A stretch of DNA of 64,000 bases from Bradyrhizobium frederickii (GCF_004570865.1 NZ_SPQS01000025.1:1-64000), one strand, 5' to 3'. Positions 41,874 to 50,797 are shown, counted from the stretch's first letter. Numbers and translations: made by a program. Notes: generated by a model from the sequence alone, not told the origin.

Positions 41874-41947
41874 CGAAGATTTCGTGCCCCGGACGCAGCA
41901 CGAATTATGATGCGTGATTGTGCATCTTAGGATTCAGAAGTAGTGGC

Positions 41948-42064
41948 GTCATCCTGAGGTGCTCGCCTCTTCGGCGAGCCTCGAAGGAGGACGAGCCCCT
42001 GGCCCATCCTTCGAGGCTCGCCCTGCGATGCAAGTGCATCGCAGGGCGCGCACCTCAGGATGAC
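41948..42064. repeat. Palindromic intergenic repeat, family C (GTCATCCTGAGG type), copy 1
   Basis: GTCATCCTGAGGTGCTCGCC at the left and GCACCTCAGGATGAC at the right pair; CTTCGGCGAGCCTCGAAGG and CCTTCGAGGCTCGCCC pair inside. A related copy lies at 63499-63626. Confidence 0.8.
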
Positions 42065-42094
42065 GGCGGAGGCTGGGGAAACAGGAGTGAAGTC

Positions 42095-42658
42095 GTGGCT
42101 TCCATCGACGAAACCAAGCAGTTCATCCCGCTCAACATCGCGGTGCTCACGGTGTCAGACACGCGCGCGCTGGCGGAGGACAAGTCCGGCCAGACGCTGG
42201 TCGATCGTCTCACCGCTGCCGGCCATCGTCTCGCCGCGCGCGAGATCGTCACCGACGACGTCGAGGCGATCCGTGACGTCGTTCGCCGCTGGATCGCGGA
42301 TGCCGGCGTCGACGTCGTCATCACCACCGGCGGCACCGGCTTCACCGGCCGCGACGTCACGCCGGAGGCTATCGAGCCCCTGTTCGAAAAGCGCATGGAC
42401 GGTTTCTCGATCGCGTTCCACATGCTCAGCCACGCCAAGATCGGCACGTCGACGATCCAGAGCCGCGCCACCGCGGGCGTTGCGGGCGCGACCTACATCT
42501 TCTGCCTGCCGGGCTCGCCCGGCGCCTGCCGCGACGGCTGGGACGGCATCCTTGCGGCCCAGCTCGACTACCGTACGCGGCCCTGCAATTTCGTCGAGAT
42601 CATGCCGCGCCTGGACGAACATCTGCGAAGGCCGAAGGCCCAGGGCGCGACGGCGTAG
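42095..42658 (+). CDS. moaB: Molybdenum cofactor biosynthesis protein B
   Basis: 187 residues from a GTG preceded by AGGAG. The MogA/MoaB fold is clear: IAVLTVSDTRALAEDKSGQT, VVITTGGTGFTGRDVTPEAI, and CLPGSPGACRDGWDGILAAQL. Members adenylylate molybdopterin before molybdenum insertion; MoaB and MogA cannot be firmly told apart by eye, but the LNIAVLTVSDTR start is MoaB-like. Molybdoenzymes such as nitrate reductase and xanthine dehydrogenase depend on the cofactor. Standing alone between repeats, it is not in a moa operon here. Confidence 0.93.
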   Translation: MASIDETKQFIPLNIAVLTVSDTRALAEDKSGQTLVDRLTAAGHRLAAREIVTDDVEAIRDVVRRWIADAGVDVVITTGGTGFTGRDVTPEAIEPLFEKRMDGFSIAFHMLSHAKIGTSTIQSRATAGVAGATYIFCLPGSPGACRDGWDGILAAQLDYRTRPCNFVEIMPRLDEHLRRPKAQGATA

Positions 42659-42690
42659 GCGCGCGCCTTTTTCCCCTTCTCCCTTGTGGC

Positions 42691-42817
42691 GTAGGGTGGG
42701 CAAAGCGACTTGTCCGCCGTAGCTCGAAGAGCGAAGGCGGAAGCGTGCCCACGATTTTGCCCATTGCTGAAAGGTGGTGGGCACTGCGCGCGAAGAGCGC
42801 GCCTTTGCCCACCTTGC
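42691..42817. repeat. Palindromic intergenic repeat, family B, copy 3 (with insert)
   Basis: GTAGGGTGGGCAAAGCGAC at the left and CGCCTTTGCCCACCTTGC at the right. It shares with the copy at 45641 an inner block containing GCCGTAGCTCGAAGAGCGAA, which the other copies lack. It lies between moaB and the convergent MarR-GNAT gene. Confidence 0.8.
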
Positions 42818-42887
42818 GATCCCTCTGCTGCCTTCTCCCACAAGGGGCGAGGGCACAGTCATGCGTATCGTGCTCGTTGCGAGATGA

Positions 42888-43817
42888 TCAGAGATCACGC
42901 TCCCAGGTCTCGCCGATCAGATCCTGCCCGAAGCTGTGGTGCGGCTCGGTGGCCACGAGCTTGAAGCCTGCACTCTTGTAGATGCCGCGCGCGGCGACCA
43001 GGATGCTCTGCGTCCACAGCGTCATCCTGCTGTAGCCCCGCTCGCGTGCGCCTTGGATGCACTGCTCGACCAGCGCGCGGCCGACGCCGAGCCCGCGCGC
43101 CTTCTTCTCCACCTGCAACAGGCGCAGCTTGGCGATCTCGTCCGTGGCCTTGACCAGGAAGACCGAGCCGACCGGCTCGCCGCCGACTTCCGCGATCCAG
43201 CAGTGCTCGCGCGCGGCGTCGTAGTTCCGGATGAACTGTGCGCAGATATCGGCGACCAGCGCCTCGTAGCTGATGTCCCAGTTGTAGTCCGCGGCATAGG
43301 CGGCGCCCTGTCGGGAGATCACCCAGCCCATGTCGCCGACGCGATGGCTGCGCAGCATGAAAGCCGCGGGCTGGGTTCGGCGTTGCTCCAGCACGGACTC
43401 GATGGTCGCCATGGCCTGCGTGAGCCGCGATGCATCGCTGGCCGAAAGCTGGGCCAGCATTGCGGCGACCTCATTTTGCGAGCTCAGGTTCAGCCTGGTG
43501 AACGCCTGGCGGCCCTTGGCGGTGAGGCTGAGCTGATATTGCCTGCGATCCGCGGGCAGGGGCCTGCGCGTGATCAGCCCCTTTTCATCGAAGCTCTGGA
43601 CGATACGGCTGAGATAGCCGGGGTCGAGACCGAGCTCGGTGCCGATCTCCTTGGCCGCGAGGTCGTCGCGCTGCGCGAGCTCATACAGCACCCGGGCCTC
43701 GCTGAGGGAAAACGGGCTCTTTCCAAGATGCTGGTCGAGCACGCCAAGCTTGCGGGTATAGAAGCGGTTGAACGCGCGGACCGCTGCAATGGCGTCGTCG
43801 GTACCGTCGATCGGCAT
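42888..43817 (-). CDS. MarR winged-helix regulator fused to a GNAT acetyltransferase
   Basis: 309 residues. Residues 1-150 are a MarR domain: FSLSEARVLYELAQRDDLAAKEI, GLDPGYLSRIVQSFDEKGLI, and the wing RRPLPADRRQYQLSLTAKG. Residues 155-309 are a GNAT acetyltransferase with the acetyl-CoA loop KKARGLGVGRALVEQCI and LWTQSILVAARGIYKSAGF. In such fusions the regulator probably senses a compound that the enzyme half can acetylate, but this is inferred. A near-perfect 38-bp palindrome covers its upstream region, so autorepression is likely. A glycosyltransferase gene ends 62 bases upstream on the same strand. Confidence 0.92.
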   Translation of the reverse strand: MPIDGTDDAIAAVRAFNRFYTRKLGVLDQHLGKSPFSLSEARVLYELAQRDDLAAKEIGTELGLDPGYLSRIVQSFDEKGLITRRPLPADRRQYQLSLTAKGRQAFTRLNLSSQNEVAAMLAQLSASDASRLTQAMATIESVLEQRRTQPAAFMLRSHRVGDMGWVISRQGAAYAADYNWDISYEALVADICAQFIRNYDAAREHCWIAEVGGEPVGSVFLVKATDEIAKLRLLQVEKKARGLGVGRALVEQCIQGARERGYSRMTLWTQSILVAARGIYKSAGFKLVATEPHHSFGQDLIGETWERDL

Positions 43818-43830
43818 GGATCACCTCAAT

Positions 43831-43868
43831 ACTTGCCATTGTCAAATAATTATTTGACTTTGGCAAGT
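43831..43868. promoter_or_regulatory. 38-bp palindromic operator of the MarR-GNAT gene
   Basis: The left half ACTTGCCATTGTCAAATAA and the right half TTATTTGACTTTGGCAAGT match as inverted repeats at 17 of 19 positions. The palindrome starts 14 bases before the ATG and fills most of the 62-base gap to the upstream gene. Its size suits two MarR dimers or one very large site. Confidence 0.7.
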
Positions 43869-43879
43869 ATCAGCTGATC

Positions 43880-44455
43880 TCAGCCGATCATGACGATGCG
43901 GCTGCGCAGCATGGTGCGGGACGAGCGGCCGAGCCGCCGGAGCAGCTGTGCCTCGGAACGCCGGGCCTGCGGCGGATAGCCGCCTATCCGGTCGTAATGA
44001 GCACGGGCAATCAGAAGTCCTTGGTCGCCGAGCGGGCCAATCAGGCCGCGCGCCACGGCCCGGAGGATATCGCGCAATCCGGTATCTGCATAAGGCGAGC
44101 GCGCATAGCGGAACACCGCAGCCCTATCCCGTCCGCTGGTCGCGACGGCCTGGATGAACTGGGTAGTCTCCTCGATCCAGCCGGTTTCCAGCACGGCGCC
44201 GGCGGGCAGGAACATCAACCAGGGCGAACGCGCCTCGAGCGCGCCGGCGGCGAGCGCGGCGCCCTGCGAGGTCCCCTCGAAGCCGACGAAACGGCAGCCC
44301 GCGACGTCGGCAACGCGCTCGATCACGCCGTTGCGCGTGCCGTCGACCAGCAGCACTTCGCGGACGACACCGGCGGCGGCTCCGGGCACCAGCGCGGCCA
44401 AAGTCGCCACCGCCGTCTGCTCGACGCCTTCGGTCGGAATGATGACGCTCAGCAT
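43880..44455 (-). CDS. Family 2 glycosyltransferase-like protein
   Basis: 191 residues. Starts MLSVIIPTEG, the usual GT2 opening, with VREVLLVDGTRNGVIERVAD, then GFEGTSQGAALAAGALEARS and the PWLMFLPAGAVLETGW segment, where the metal-binding DxD of active enzymes would lie; here it reads PAG. GT2 enzymes add sugars from nucleotide-sugar donors to cell-surface glycans. The short length, single domain and altered DxD leave activity doubtful. Divergent from the RMD1-family gene; the MarR-GNAT gene follows on the same strand. Confidence 0.8.
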   Translation of the reverse strand: MLSVIIPTEGVEQTAVATLAALVPGAAAGVVREVLLVDGTRNGVIERVADVAGCRFVGFEGTSQGAALAAGALEARSPWLMFLPAGAVLETGWIEETTQFIQAVATSGRDRAAVFRYARSPYADTGLRDILRAVARGLIGPLGDQGLLIARAHYDRIGGYPPQARRSEAQLLRRLGRSSRTMLRSRIVMIG

Positions 44456-44781
44456 GATTGAGGCTTCAATGTCCGCACTTCGGGAGAAGCGTAGCTCGTT
44501 ATGATGCTGTCATAAACCGGTCGCGTTGCCGAGTGCAACTTTCGGGCGACGCTTCGGCGTGCGATGGTAAACCGCAGCCGGTCTCGCGGCCAAATGGGTC
44601 ACGCGCGGGCAGGTGATATTGCCGAATGTTTCGGCACAAGCTCATCCCGACGTTATTAACCCGAAGTTTCATGGCAACACTTCCCTGCGCGCGGGCGGTC
44701 GGCCTCTCGCAGACGAGGACGAAGCTTGCCAGATAAGGTCGAATGGAAAATGAGCGATCCTGGTGCCGGGGGAGGCCTCAC
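44456..44781. other. Divergent intergenic region with a palindrome
   Basis: 326 bases without a gene between the glycosyltransferase and RMD1 genes. TGCCGAA and TTCGGCA form perfect 7-base arms around TGT at 44620-44636. A TTAACCCGAAG element lies at about 44656. No clear promoter pair stands out. Confidence 0.45.
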
Positions 44782-45621
44782 ATGAACGCCGATCAACTCG
44801 CCGTCGGAGCGGCGCCAACATCGCCGAAGCAGGAGGCCGCGCCGAGCTTGCGGATCCGGGCGCTGATGCTGGGGGACCGCATCAATGCTTCCGGCCTGGA
44901 GCTCGGGACGCTGGTCTCTTCCACCCCGGCGGCCTTCCGGGTCCATGCCGGTCTGGCCGTGATCTTCCGCTACGGCGTCGTGGTGCTGATCGGCCTGCTC
45001 CCGTCGGAAGAGAAGGTTCTCATCGACAGCCTGAAGTCACGCGTGACCGGAGAGCTCAGCCCCTACGAAGAAGAGATCGCGCAGGCCCAGCTCTGCAGCG
45101 ATGAGGCCGCCGAGGCGATCCAGCCGGGCGGGCCGATCTGCCTTGCCAAATTCTCCGACGACCGGCTTCTGCTGGTTGCGGATGCGCTTGCCAAGAGCAC
45201 GTCGCTGGCGCGCGACGAGCGCCGCGTTGCGGCGGTCTTCGATGTGATCGAACCTTTTGCGCGGGAGCTCGCCGAACGCGGCCGCACGCCGCGTCGGCGC
45301 AGGAGCATCCTGCAACTGATCGGCAACGCATTGCTGGTGCAGCAGCGCGTCGCCGGCCGCGTCGCGATCGCCGAGAAGCCCGACGTGCTCTGGGAGAAGC
45401 CCGAGCTCGACCGGCTCTATTCCCGGCTCGAGGACGAGTACGAACTGAGGGAGCGCCTCGACACGCTCGAGCGCAAGCTCACCGCGGTGTCGGAGACCGC
45501 CAACGCGCTGACCGACATCATCGACACCCAGCGCTCGCTCCGCCTCGAAATCGCGGTCGTGGTGCTGATCGTGATCGAGGTTGCGATCGGGTGTTTTCAG
45601 ATATGGTCGGGGACGCATTAG
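44782..45621 (+). CDS. RMD1 family (DUF155) protein
   Basis: 279 residues from the ATG MNADQLAVG, preceded by GGGGGAGG. The DUF155 core includes FRYGVVVLIGLLPSEEKVLI, LAKFSDDRLLLVADALAKST and VFDVIEPFARELAERGRTP. A coiled segment (RLEDEYELRERLDTLERKL) leads into a C-terminal membrane anchor (IAVVVLIVIEVAIGCFQIW). Eukaryotic relatives (Rmd1, RMND1) act in mitochondrial translation and meiotic division; the bacterial role is unknown. A family B repeat follows. Confidence 0.85.
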   Translation: MNADQLAVGAAPTSPKQEAAPSLRIRALMLGDRINASGLELGTLVSSTPAAFRVHAGLAVIFRYGVVVLIGLLPSEEKVLIDSLKSRVTGELSPYEEEIAQAQLCSDEAAEAIQPGGPICLAKFSDDRLLLVADALAKSTSLARDERRVAAVFDVIEPFARELAERGRTPRRRRSILQLIGNALLVQQRVAGRVAIAEKPDVLWEKPELDRLYSRLEDEYELRERLDTLERKLTAVSETANALTDIIDTQRSLRLEIAVVVLIVIEVAIGCFQIWSGTH

Positions 45622-45640
45622 CTTGTCGCCCAGCGAGATC

Positions 45641-45765
45641 GTAGGGTGGGCAAAGGCGCGCTTGCGCCGTGCCCACCATCCATCCGGCACTGCGATGGAT
45701 TTGGTGGGCACGCTTCCGCCTTCGCTCTTCGAGCTACGGCGGACAAGTCGCTTTGCCCACCCTAC
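45641..45765. repeat. Palindromic intergenic repeat, family B, copy 4
   Basis: GTAGGGTGGGCAAAGGCGC at the left and GCTTTGCCCACCCTAC at the right, with GTGCCCACCATCC / GGTGGGCACG inside. It lies between convergent RMD1 and ackA, and its end supplies the ackA stop codon. Confidence 0.85.
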
Positions 45766-46970
45766 GATACTTCCCTATCGGGTGGAGCTCCTGGCGCTCG
45801 CAGCATTCTTGCACAATGTCGCGCAATCATCATCTCTTCATCGGTCGGGATGACGAACACATCAACAACACTGCCGTCGCCGGCGATCCGCTCGCGCGCG
45901 TCGTCATTCGCCGCAGCATCGATGCGCACGCCGAGCCAGCCGAGCCGCTCGCAGATCGCGCCGCGAATCTCCTTGGCGTGCTCGCCGATGCCGCCGGTGA
46001 AGACCAGGCAGTCGAGGCCGCCGAGTGTGGTGGCCATCATCGCGATCTGCTGCGCCGCGCGAAGAGTGAAGAGCTCGACCGCCTCCCGCGCCCCGACCTC
46101 ACCGCTCGCCAACAACGTTCGCATGTCCGCGGAAATGCCGGAGACGCCGAGCAGGCCGGACTCGTGATAGAGTAGGTGCTGGATCTCCTCGGCCGACATC
46201 TTCTCGTGCTGTTGCAGATAAAGCAGCACGCCGGGGTCGATGCTGCCGCAGCGGGTGCCCATCACGAGGCCGTCCAGCGGCGTCAGTCCCATCGTGGTGT
46301 CGATGCTGCGGCCGTGGTGCAACGCGCACAGGCTGGCGCCGTTGCCGAGATGCGCGACGACGCTGCGCTTGGCGATGAGTTCCGGCGCGATCGCGGCAAG
46401 GCGGCCCGCGACATATTCGAAGGAGAGGCCGTGAAAGCCGTAGCGTCGGACGCCACGCTCTTCATAGCGCCGCGGAATCGCGAAGCGGCGCGCTGGCGGT
46501 GCGAGGCCGTGATGGAAGGCGGTGTCGAAGCAGGCGATCTGCATCAGCGCAGGCCGGATCGCCGCAAGCGCGCGAACGGACGCGAGGCAACGCGGCTGGT
46601 GCAGCGGCGCCAGCGGCGTCAATGCCGCCAGCTTCGCGGTGACGTCGTCCGTCAGCGCCACCGGGCCCGAATAATCCGGCCCGCCGTGGACGATACGGTG
46701 ACCGACCGCGCGCAGGCTGTGGGCGCCGAACCTCTCCTCGATGAAGGCGAGCACGCCGGCGAACAGATGGCCGCCGCCGGCATCCGGCGCTTGCCTCCGT
46801 GTCGCGAACAGGTCGTCGCCCGCCGGGCTCTTCACGACGAGGCGTGGTTTTGCTTCGTGCTCGTCGAGCAAGCCCTTGCAGAGCAGGACGGGCTCAGCCG
46901 CCGAGATGTCGAACAGGCCGAACTTGATGCTCGACGATCCCGAGTTGAGGACGAGGACCATGTCCGACAT
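45762..46970 (-). CDS. ackA: Acetate kinase
   Basis: 402 residues. Interconverts acetyl phosphate and ADP with acetate and ATP. Begins MVLVLNSGSSSIKFGLFD; family blocks HRIVHGGPDYSGP, CFDTAFH, YGFHGLSFEYV, VVAHLGNGASLCALHHGRS, DTTMGLTPLDGLVMGTRCGS and FTGGIGEHAKEIR follow. The start is two bases after the stop of the phosphoketolase gene, so the pair is translationally coupled: xfp makes acetyl phosphate and AckA harvests it as ATP and acetate. The C-terminal DREVS and stop are encoded by a family B repeat and its edge. Confidence 0.96.
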   Translation of the reverse strand: MSDMVLVLNSGSSSIKFGLFDISAAEPVLLCKGLLDEHEAKPRLVVKSPAGDDLFATRRQAPDAGGGHLFAGVLAFIEERFGAHSLRAVGHRIVHGGPDYSGPVALTDDVTAKLAALTPLAPLHQPRCLASVRALAAIRPALMQIACFDTAFHHGLAPPARRFAIPRRYEERGVRRYGFHGLSFEYVAGRLAAIAPELIAKRSVVAHLGNGASLCALHHGRSIDTTMGLTPLDGLVMGTRCGSIDPGVLLYLQQHEKMSAEEIQHLLYHESGLLGVSGISADMRTLLASGEVGAREAVELFTLRAAQQIAMMATTLGGLDCLVFTGGIGEHAKEIRGAICERLGWLGVRIDAAANDDARERIAGDGSVVDVFVIPTDEEMMIARHCARMLRAPGAPPDREVS

Positions 46971-46972
46971 GG

Positions 46973-49387
46973 CTAGTCGCCGGCTTCGGCAGGCGTGCTG
47001 CCGCCGGAGCTGTTGGGCCAGACCCAGTCGCGGATCTCCGGCATGTCCTCGCCGTGCTCGCGCACATAGCGAGAATGCTCGATCAGCTTGTCGCGGAATT
47101 GCTGCTTGGCCTGCGCGGCCTTGGCCGCGAGTCCGGGCACGCGTTCGATCGCCTCGATCGCGAGGTGGTAGCGGTCGAGCTCGTTGAGCACGACCATGTC
47201 GAACGGCGTCGTCGTGGTGCCTTCCTCGGCAAAGCCGCGCACATGCATGCCGGCATGATTGGTGCGGTTATAGGTTAGCCGGTGGATCAGGTAGGGATAG
47301 CCGTGATAGGCGAAGATGACAGGCTTGTCGCGCGTGAACAGGCTGTCGAAGTCGCGGTCGGACAGGCCGTGCGGATGCTGCTCCTTCGGCTGCAGCGTCA
47401 TGAGGTCGACGACGTTGACGACGCGGATCCTCAGATCAGGCAGTGCCTTGCGCAGGAGATCGACGGCGGCGAGCGTCTCCAGCGTCGGAACATCACCGGC
47501 GCAGACCATCACCACATCGGGCTCGCCCGTTGCTTGTTCCGTCCCGGCCCAGCTCCAGATGCCGATGCCGGCATCGCAATGCGTGGCAGCGTCCGGCATC
47601 GAGAGCCATTGCGGCGCCGGCTGCTTGCCGGCGACGATGACGTTGATGCGATTGTAGGTGCGCAGGCAGTGATCGGCGATCCACAGCAGCGTGTTGGCAT
47701 CCGGCGGGAAGTAGATGCGGACGATATCGGCCTTCTTGTTGGCGACGAGATCGACGAAGCCGGGGTCCTGATGGCTGAAGCCGTTGTGGTCCTGACGCCA
47801 GACATGCGAGGTCAGGAGATAATTCAGCGAGGCGATCGGGCGCCGCCATGGCAGATGCCGCGCTACCTTCAGCCATTTGGCGTGCTGGTTGAACATGGAA
47901 TCGACGATGTGGATGAAGGCCTCGTAGCACGAGAAGAAGCCGTGCCTGCCGGTGAGCAGATAGCCCTCGAGCCAGCCCTGGCAGAGATGCTCGCTCAGCA
48001 CCTCCATGACGCGGCCATTCTGCGCCAGATGCACGTCGTAAGATTCGATCGGCTCCATCCAGACGCGTTCGGTCGCCTCGAACACCGCGTCCAACCGGTT
48101 TGACGCGGTCTCGTCCGGGCCCATGATGCGGAAGTTGCGCTCCGTCGCGTTGAGGCGGATGACGTCGCGCAGGAATTTGCCGAGCTCGCGCGTCGCTTCG
48201 GCCACGACGCCGCCGGGCTGCGGCACCTCGATCGCGAAGCGGTGGAAGTCCGGCAGCTTCAGCTCTTTCTTCAGCAGGCCGCCATTGGCGTGCGGGTTGG
48301 CGCCCATGCGGCGGTCGCCGCGAGGCGCGAGCGCCTGAAGCTCGGGAACGAGGGCGCCGTGGGCGTCGAACAGTTTTTCGGGCTCGTAGCTGCGCATCCA
48401 GTCTTCGAGCACCTTCAGGTGCGCCGGGTTTTCGCGGCAGCCCGAGACGGGGACCTGATGCGCGCGCCAGAAGCCCTCGACCTTCTTGCCGTCGACCTCC
48501 TTCGGGCCGGTCCAGCCCTTCGGGCTGCGCAGCACGATCATCGGCCAGCGCGGCCGCTCGACGCTGCCGCGCCCGTCGCGTGCGTGCTGCTGGATCGAGC
48601 GGATGCTGGCGAGCGCGACGTCGAGCGCGTCCGCCATGGCCTGGTGCATCAATTTGGGATCGTCACCCTCGACGAACAGCGGCTCGTGGCCGAAACCGCG
48701 AAAGAGATCGCGGATTTCCGCATCTCGCATCCGGCCCAGCACGGTCGGATTGGCGATCTTGTAGCCGTTGAGGTGCAGGATCGGCAGCACCGCGCCGTCA
48801 TGGGCGGGGTTCAGGAACTTGTTGGAGTGCCAGGACGCAGCCAGCGGGCCGGTCTCGGCCTCGCCGTCGCCGACGACGCAGGCGACGATCAAATCAGGAT
48901 TGTCGAAGGCCGCGCCGTAGGCGTGCACCAGCGCGTAGCCGAGTTCGCCGCCCTCGTGGATCGAGCCCGGCGTTTCCGGCGCCGCATGGCTCGGGATGCC
49001 GCCGGGAAAGGAGAACTGCCTGAACAGCTTGCGCATGCCGTCCGCATCGCGGGCGATCTCGGGATAGATCTCGCTGTAGCTGCCTTCCAGATAGGTATTG
49101 GCGACCATGCCCGGTCCGCCATGGCCGGGGCCGCAGACATAGATCACGTCGAGATCAAGCGCGCGGATCACGCGATTGAGATGGGCATAGATGAAGTTCA
49201 GGCCGGGCGTCGTGCCCCAATGGCCGAGCAGGCGCGGCTTGATGTGCTCGGCCCGCAACGGCTCGCGCAGCAGTGGATTGTCGAGCAGATAGATTTGCCC
49301 CACGGAGAGGTAGTTGGCGGCGCGCCAATAGCGATCAAGGAGATCGAGATCGCTGCTCGCGGCAGCTGATTGTTGTTGATTTGTCAT
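46973..49387 (-). CDS. xfp: Phosphoketolase
   Basis: 804 residues from MTNQQQSAAAS. A thiamine diphosphate enzyme that splits xylulose-5-phosphate, and often fructose-6-phosphate, into acetyl phosphate and an aldose phosphate. Family blocks: HWGTTPGLNFIYAHLNR, VCGPGHGGPGMVANTYLEGS, FPGGIPSHAAPETPGSIHEGG, and the TDP motif VGDGEAETGPLAASWHSNKF. Near the C-terminus RLTYNRTNHAGMHVRGF is typical. ackA begins 2 bases after the stop. In rhizobia this pair gives a carbon-saving route to acetyl phosphate under low oxygen or sugar excess; that role here is inferred. Confidence 0.96.
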   Translation of the reverse strand: MTNQQQSAAASSDLDLLDRYWRAANYLSVGQIYLLDNPLLREPLRAEHIKPRLLGHWGTTPGLNFIYAHLNRVIRALDLDVIYVCGPGHGGPGMVANTYLEGSYSEIYPEIARDADGMRKLFRQFSFPGGIPSHAAPETPGSIHEGGELGYALVHAYGAAFDNPDLIVACVVGDGEAETGPLAASWHSNKFLNPAHDGAVLPILHLNGYKIANPTVLGRMRDAEIRDLFRGFGHEPLFVEGDDPKLMHQAMADALDVALASIRSIQQHARDGRGSVERPRWPMIVLRSPKGWTGPKEVDGKKVEGFWRAHQVPVSGCRENPAHLKVLEDWMRSYEPEKLFDAHGALVPELQALAPRGDRRMGANPHANGGLLKKELKLPDFHRFAIEVPQPGGVVAEATRELGKFLRDVIRLNATERNFRIMGPDETASNRLDAVFEATERVWMEPIESYDVHLAQNGRVMEVLSEHLCQGWLEGYLLTGRHGFFSCYEAFIHIVDSMFNQHAKWLKVARHLPWRRPIASLNYLLTSHVWRQDHNGFSHQDPGFVDLVANKKADIVRIYFPPDANTLLWIADHCLRTYNRINVIVAGKQPAPQWLSMPDAATHCDAGIGIWSWAGTEQATGEPDVVMVCAGDVPTLETLAAVDLLRKALPDLRIRVVNVVDLMTLQPKEQHPHGLSDRDFDSLFTRDKPVIFAYHGYPYLIHRLTYNRTNHAGMHVRGFAEEGTTTTPFDMVVLNELDRYHLAIEAIERVPGLAAKAAQAKQQFRDKLIEHSRYVREHGEDMPEIRDWVWPNSSGGSTPAEAGD

Positions 49388-49538
49388 GTTCTTGCCGATT
49401 GTTGCCGAGCTACGCCCCGCGATCGTCACCAACATTGTTCCGGCGCGATCGATCCCTGTCCGGCATCAAACGGGATCGTTGCGACAGGCTTGTTGCGTGA
49501 GGTCAAAAGAACGCGCCCGAAATTTGGGCGGCAGCTTT

Positions 49539-49563
49539 GCATGGGGTTGTTTTTCCATTTTTT
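49539..49563. repeat. Dispersed 25-nt repeat, copy 2
   Basis: GCATGGGGTTGTTTTTC, one variable base, then ATTTTTT, with 24 of 25 bases identical to 8010-8034. Here it lies 69-45 bases upstream of the radical SAM start codon, immediately before its -35 element. Confidence 0.5.
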
Positions 49564-49573
49564 ATCTGTGTTC

Positions 49574-49608
49574 TTGATTTGTTCCTTTGGCGTGCTATCT
49601 TGGGTTCA
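49574..49608 (+). promoter_or_regulatory. Promoter pointing to a leaderless start
   Basis: TTGATT (49574-49579) and TATCTT (49596-49601) are spaced by 16 bases. The ATG at 49608 begins 7 bases after the -10, where transcription would start, and no Shine-Dalgarno site precedes it. The mRNA is likely leaderless. Confidence 0.45.
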
Positions 49609-50774
49609 TGAGTCCAGCAGCATCCTCTCATGCTCTCAAGCACCCGCCGGTCAAGGCGCCCTCCGAGCCGGCGGGTGCGGACTCTGATTTTCCGGAACTC
49701 GGCGTCGCCATCGACCGCGCACGCCGGCGAGGGCGGGGGGCGCAGTCCAATGCCAGCGGCCGCTACGAGGCCGAGGCGCGCGTCGCCTTCGACGACGGCT
49801 GGCAGAGCCTGGAAGAGCTGCCGCCGTTCAAGACCACGGTCGCAGTCGACACGTCGCGCAAGGTGATCACCCGTAACGACTCACCCGACATCGGCTTCGA
49901 CCGCTCGATCAATCCCTATCGCGGCTGCGAGCACGGCTGTGTCTACTGCTTCGCCCGGCCGACCCACGCCTATCTCGGCCTGTCGCCGGGCCTCGATTTC
50001 GAATCGAAGCTGTTTGCAAAACCCGAGGCGCCTTCGCTGCTCGAGAAGGAGCTCGCCGCCTCCGGCTACGAGCCGCGGATGATCGCGATCGGCACCAACA
50101 CCGATCCCTATCAGCCGATTGAGCGCGAGCACAAGATCATGCGCGGCATCCTCGAGGTGCTGGAGCGTGCCGGCCATCCCGTCGGCATCGTCACCAAATC
50201 GGCACTGGTGCTGCGCGACATCGACATTCTCGCGCGGATGGCCAAGCGCAACCTCGCCAAGGTCGCGATCTCCGTGACCTCGCTCGATCCGAAACTGGCC
50301 CGCACCATGGAGCCGCGCGCCGCGACGCCGCCGAAGCGGCTGGAGGCGCTGAAGCAGCTCTCAGATGCCGGCATTCCGACCACTGTGATGGTGGCGCCGG
50401 TGATCCCTGCGCTGAACGATTGCGAGATCGAGCGCATTCTCGATGCCGCCGCCCATGCCGGCGTCAAGGAAGCCTCCTATGTGCTGCTGCGGCTGCCGCT
50501 TGAGGTGCGCGATCTCTTCCGTGAATGGCTGATGGCGAACTATCCGGACCGCTACCGCCACGTCTTCACCCTGATCCGCGACATGCGCGGCGGGCGCGAC
50601 TACGATGCGAAATGGGGCGAGCGGATGAAGGGCACCGGACCGATGGCCTGGACCATCGGCCGCCGCTTCGAGATCGCCTGCGAGCGGCTCGGGCTGAACA
50701 AGCGCCGCTCCAAGCTGACGACGGATCACTTTGCGCGGCCGAAGCGGAACGGCGATCAGCTCAGCCTGTTCTGA
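49608..50774 (+). CDS. PA0069-type radical SAM protein
   Basis: 388 residues from the ATG MSPAASSHALKH; a TTG seven codons earlier is less likely. The radical SAM cluster motif is CEHGCVYC in NPYRGCEHGCVYCFARPTH. SVTSLDPKLARTMEPRAATP and VMVAPVIPALND follow, as in the Rv2578c/PA0069 subfamily, related to SplB-like enzymes. The reaction of the subfamily is unknown. The promoter seems to give a leaderless mRNA. A VOC-domain gene starts 24 bases after the stop and may be cotranscribed. Confidence 0.9.
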   Translation: MSPAASSHALKHPPVKAPSEPAGADSDFPELGVAIDRARRRGRGAQSNASGRYEAEARVAFDDGWQSLEELPPFKTTVAVDTSRKVITRNDSPDIGFDRSINPYRGCEHGCVYCFARPTHAYLGLSPGLDFESKLFAKPEAPSLLEKELAASGYEPRMIAIGTNTDPYQPIEREHKIMRGILEVLERAGHPVGIVTKSALVLRDIDILARMAKRNLAKVAISVTSLDPKLARTMEPRAATPPKRLEALKQLSDAGIPTTVMVAPVIPALNDCEIERILDAAAHAGVKEASYVLLRLPLEVRDLFREWLMANYPDRYRHVFTLIRDMRGGRDYDAKWGERMKGTGPMAWTIGRRFEIACERLGLNKRRSKLTTDHFARPKRNGDQLSLF

Positions 50775-50797
50775 TCGGGGAACGGAAGAGGCGTCGC

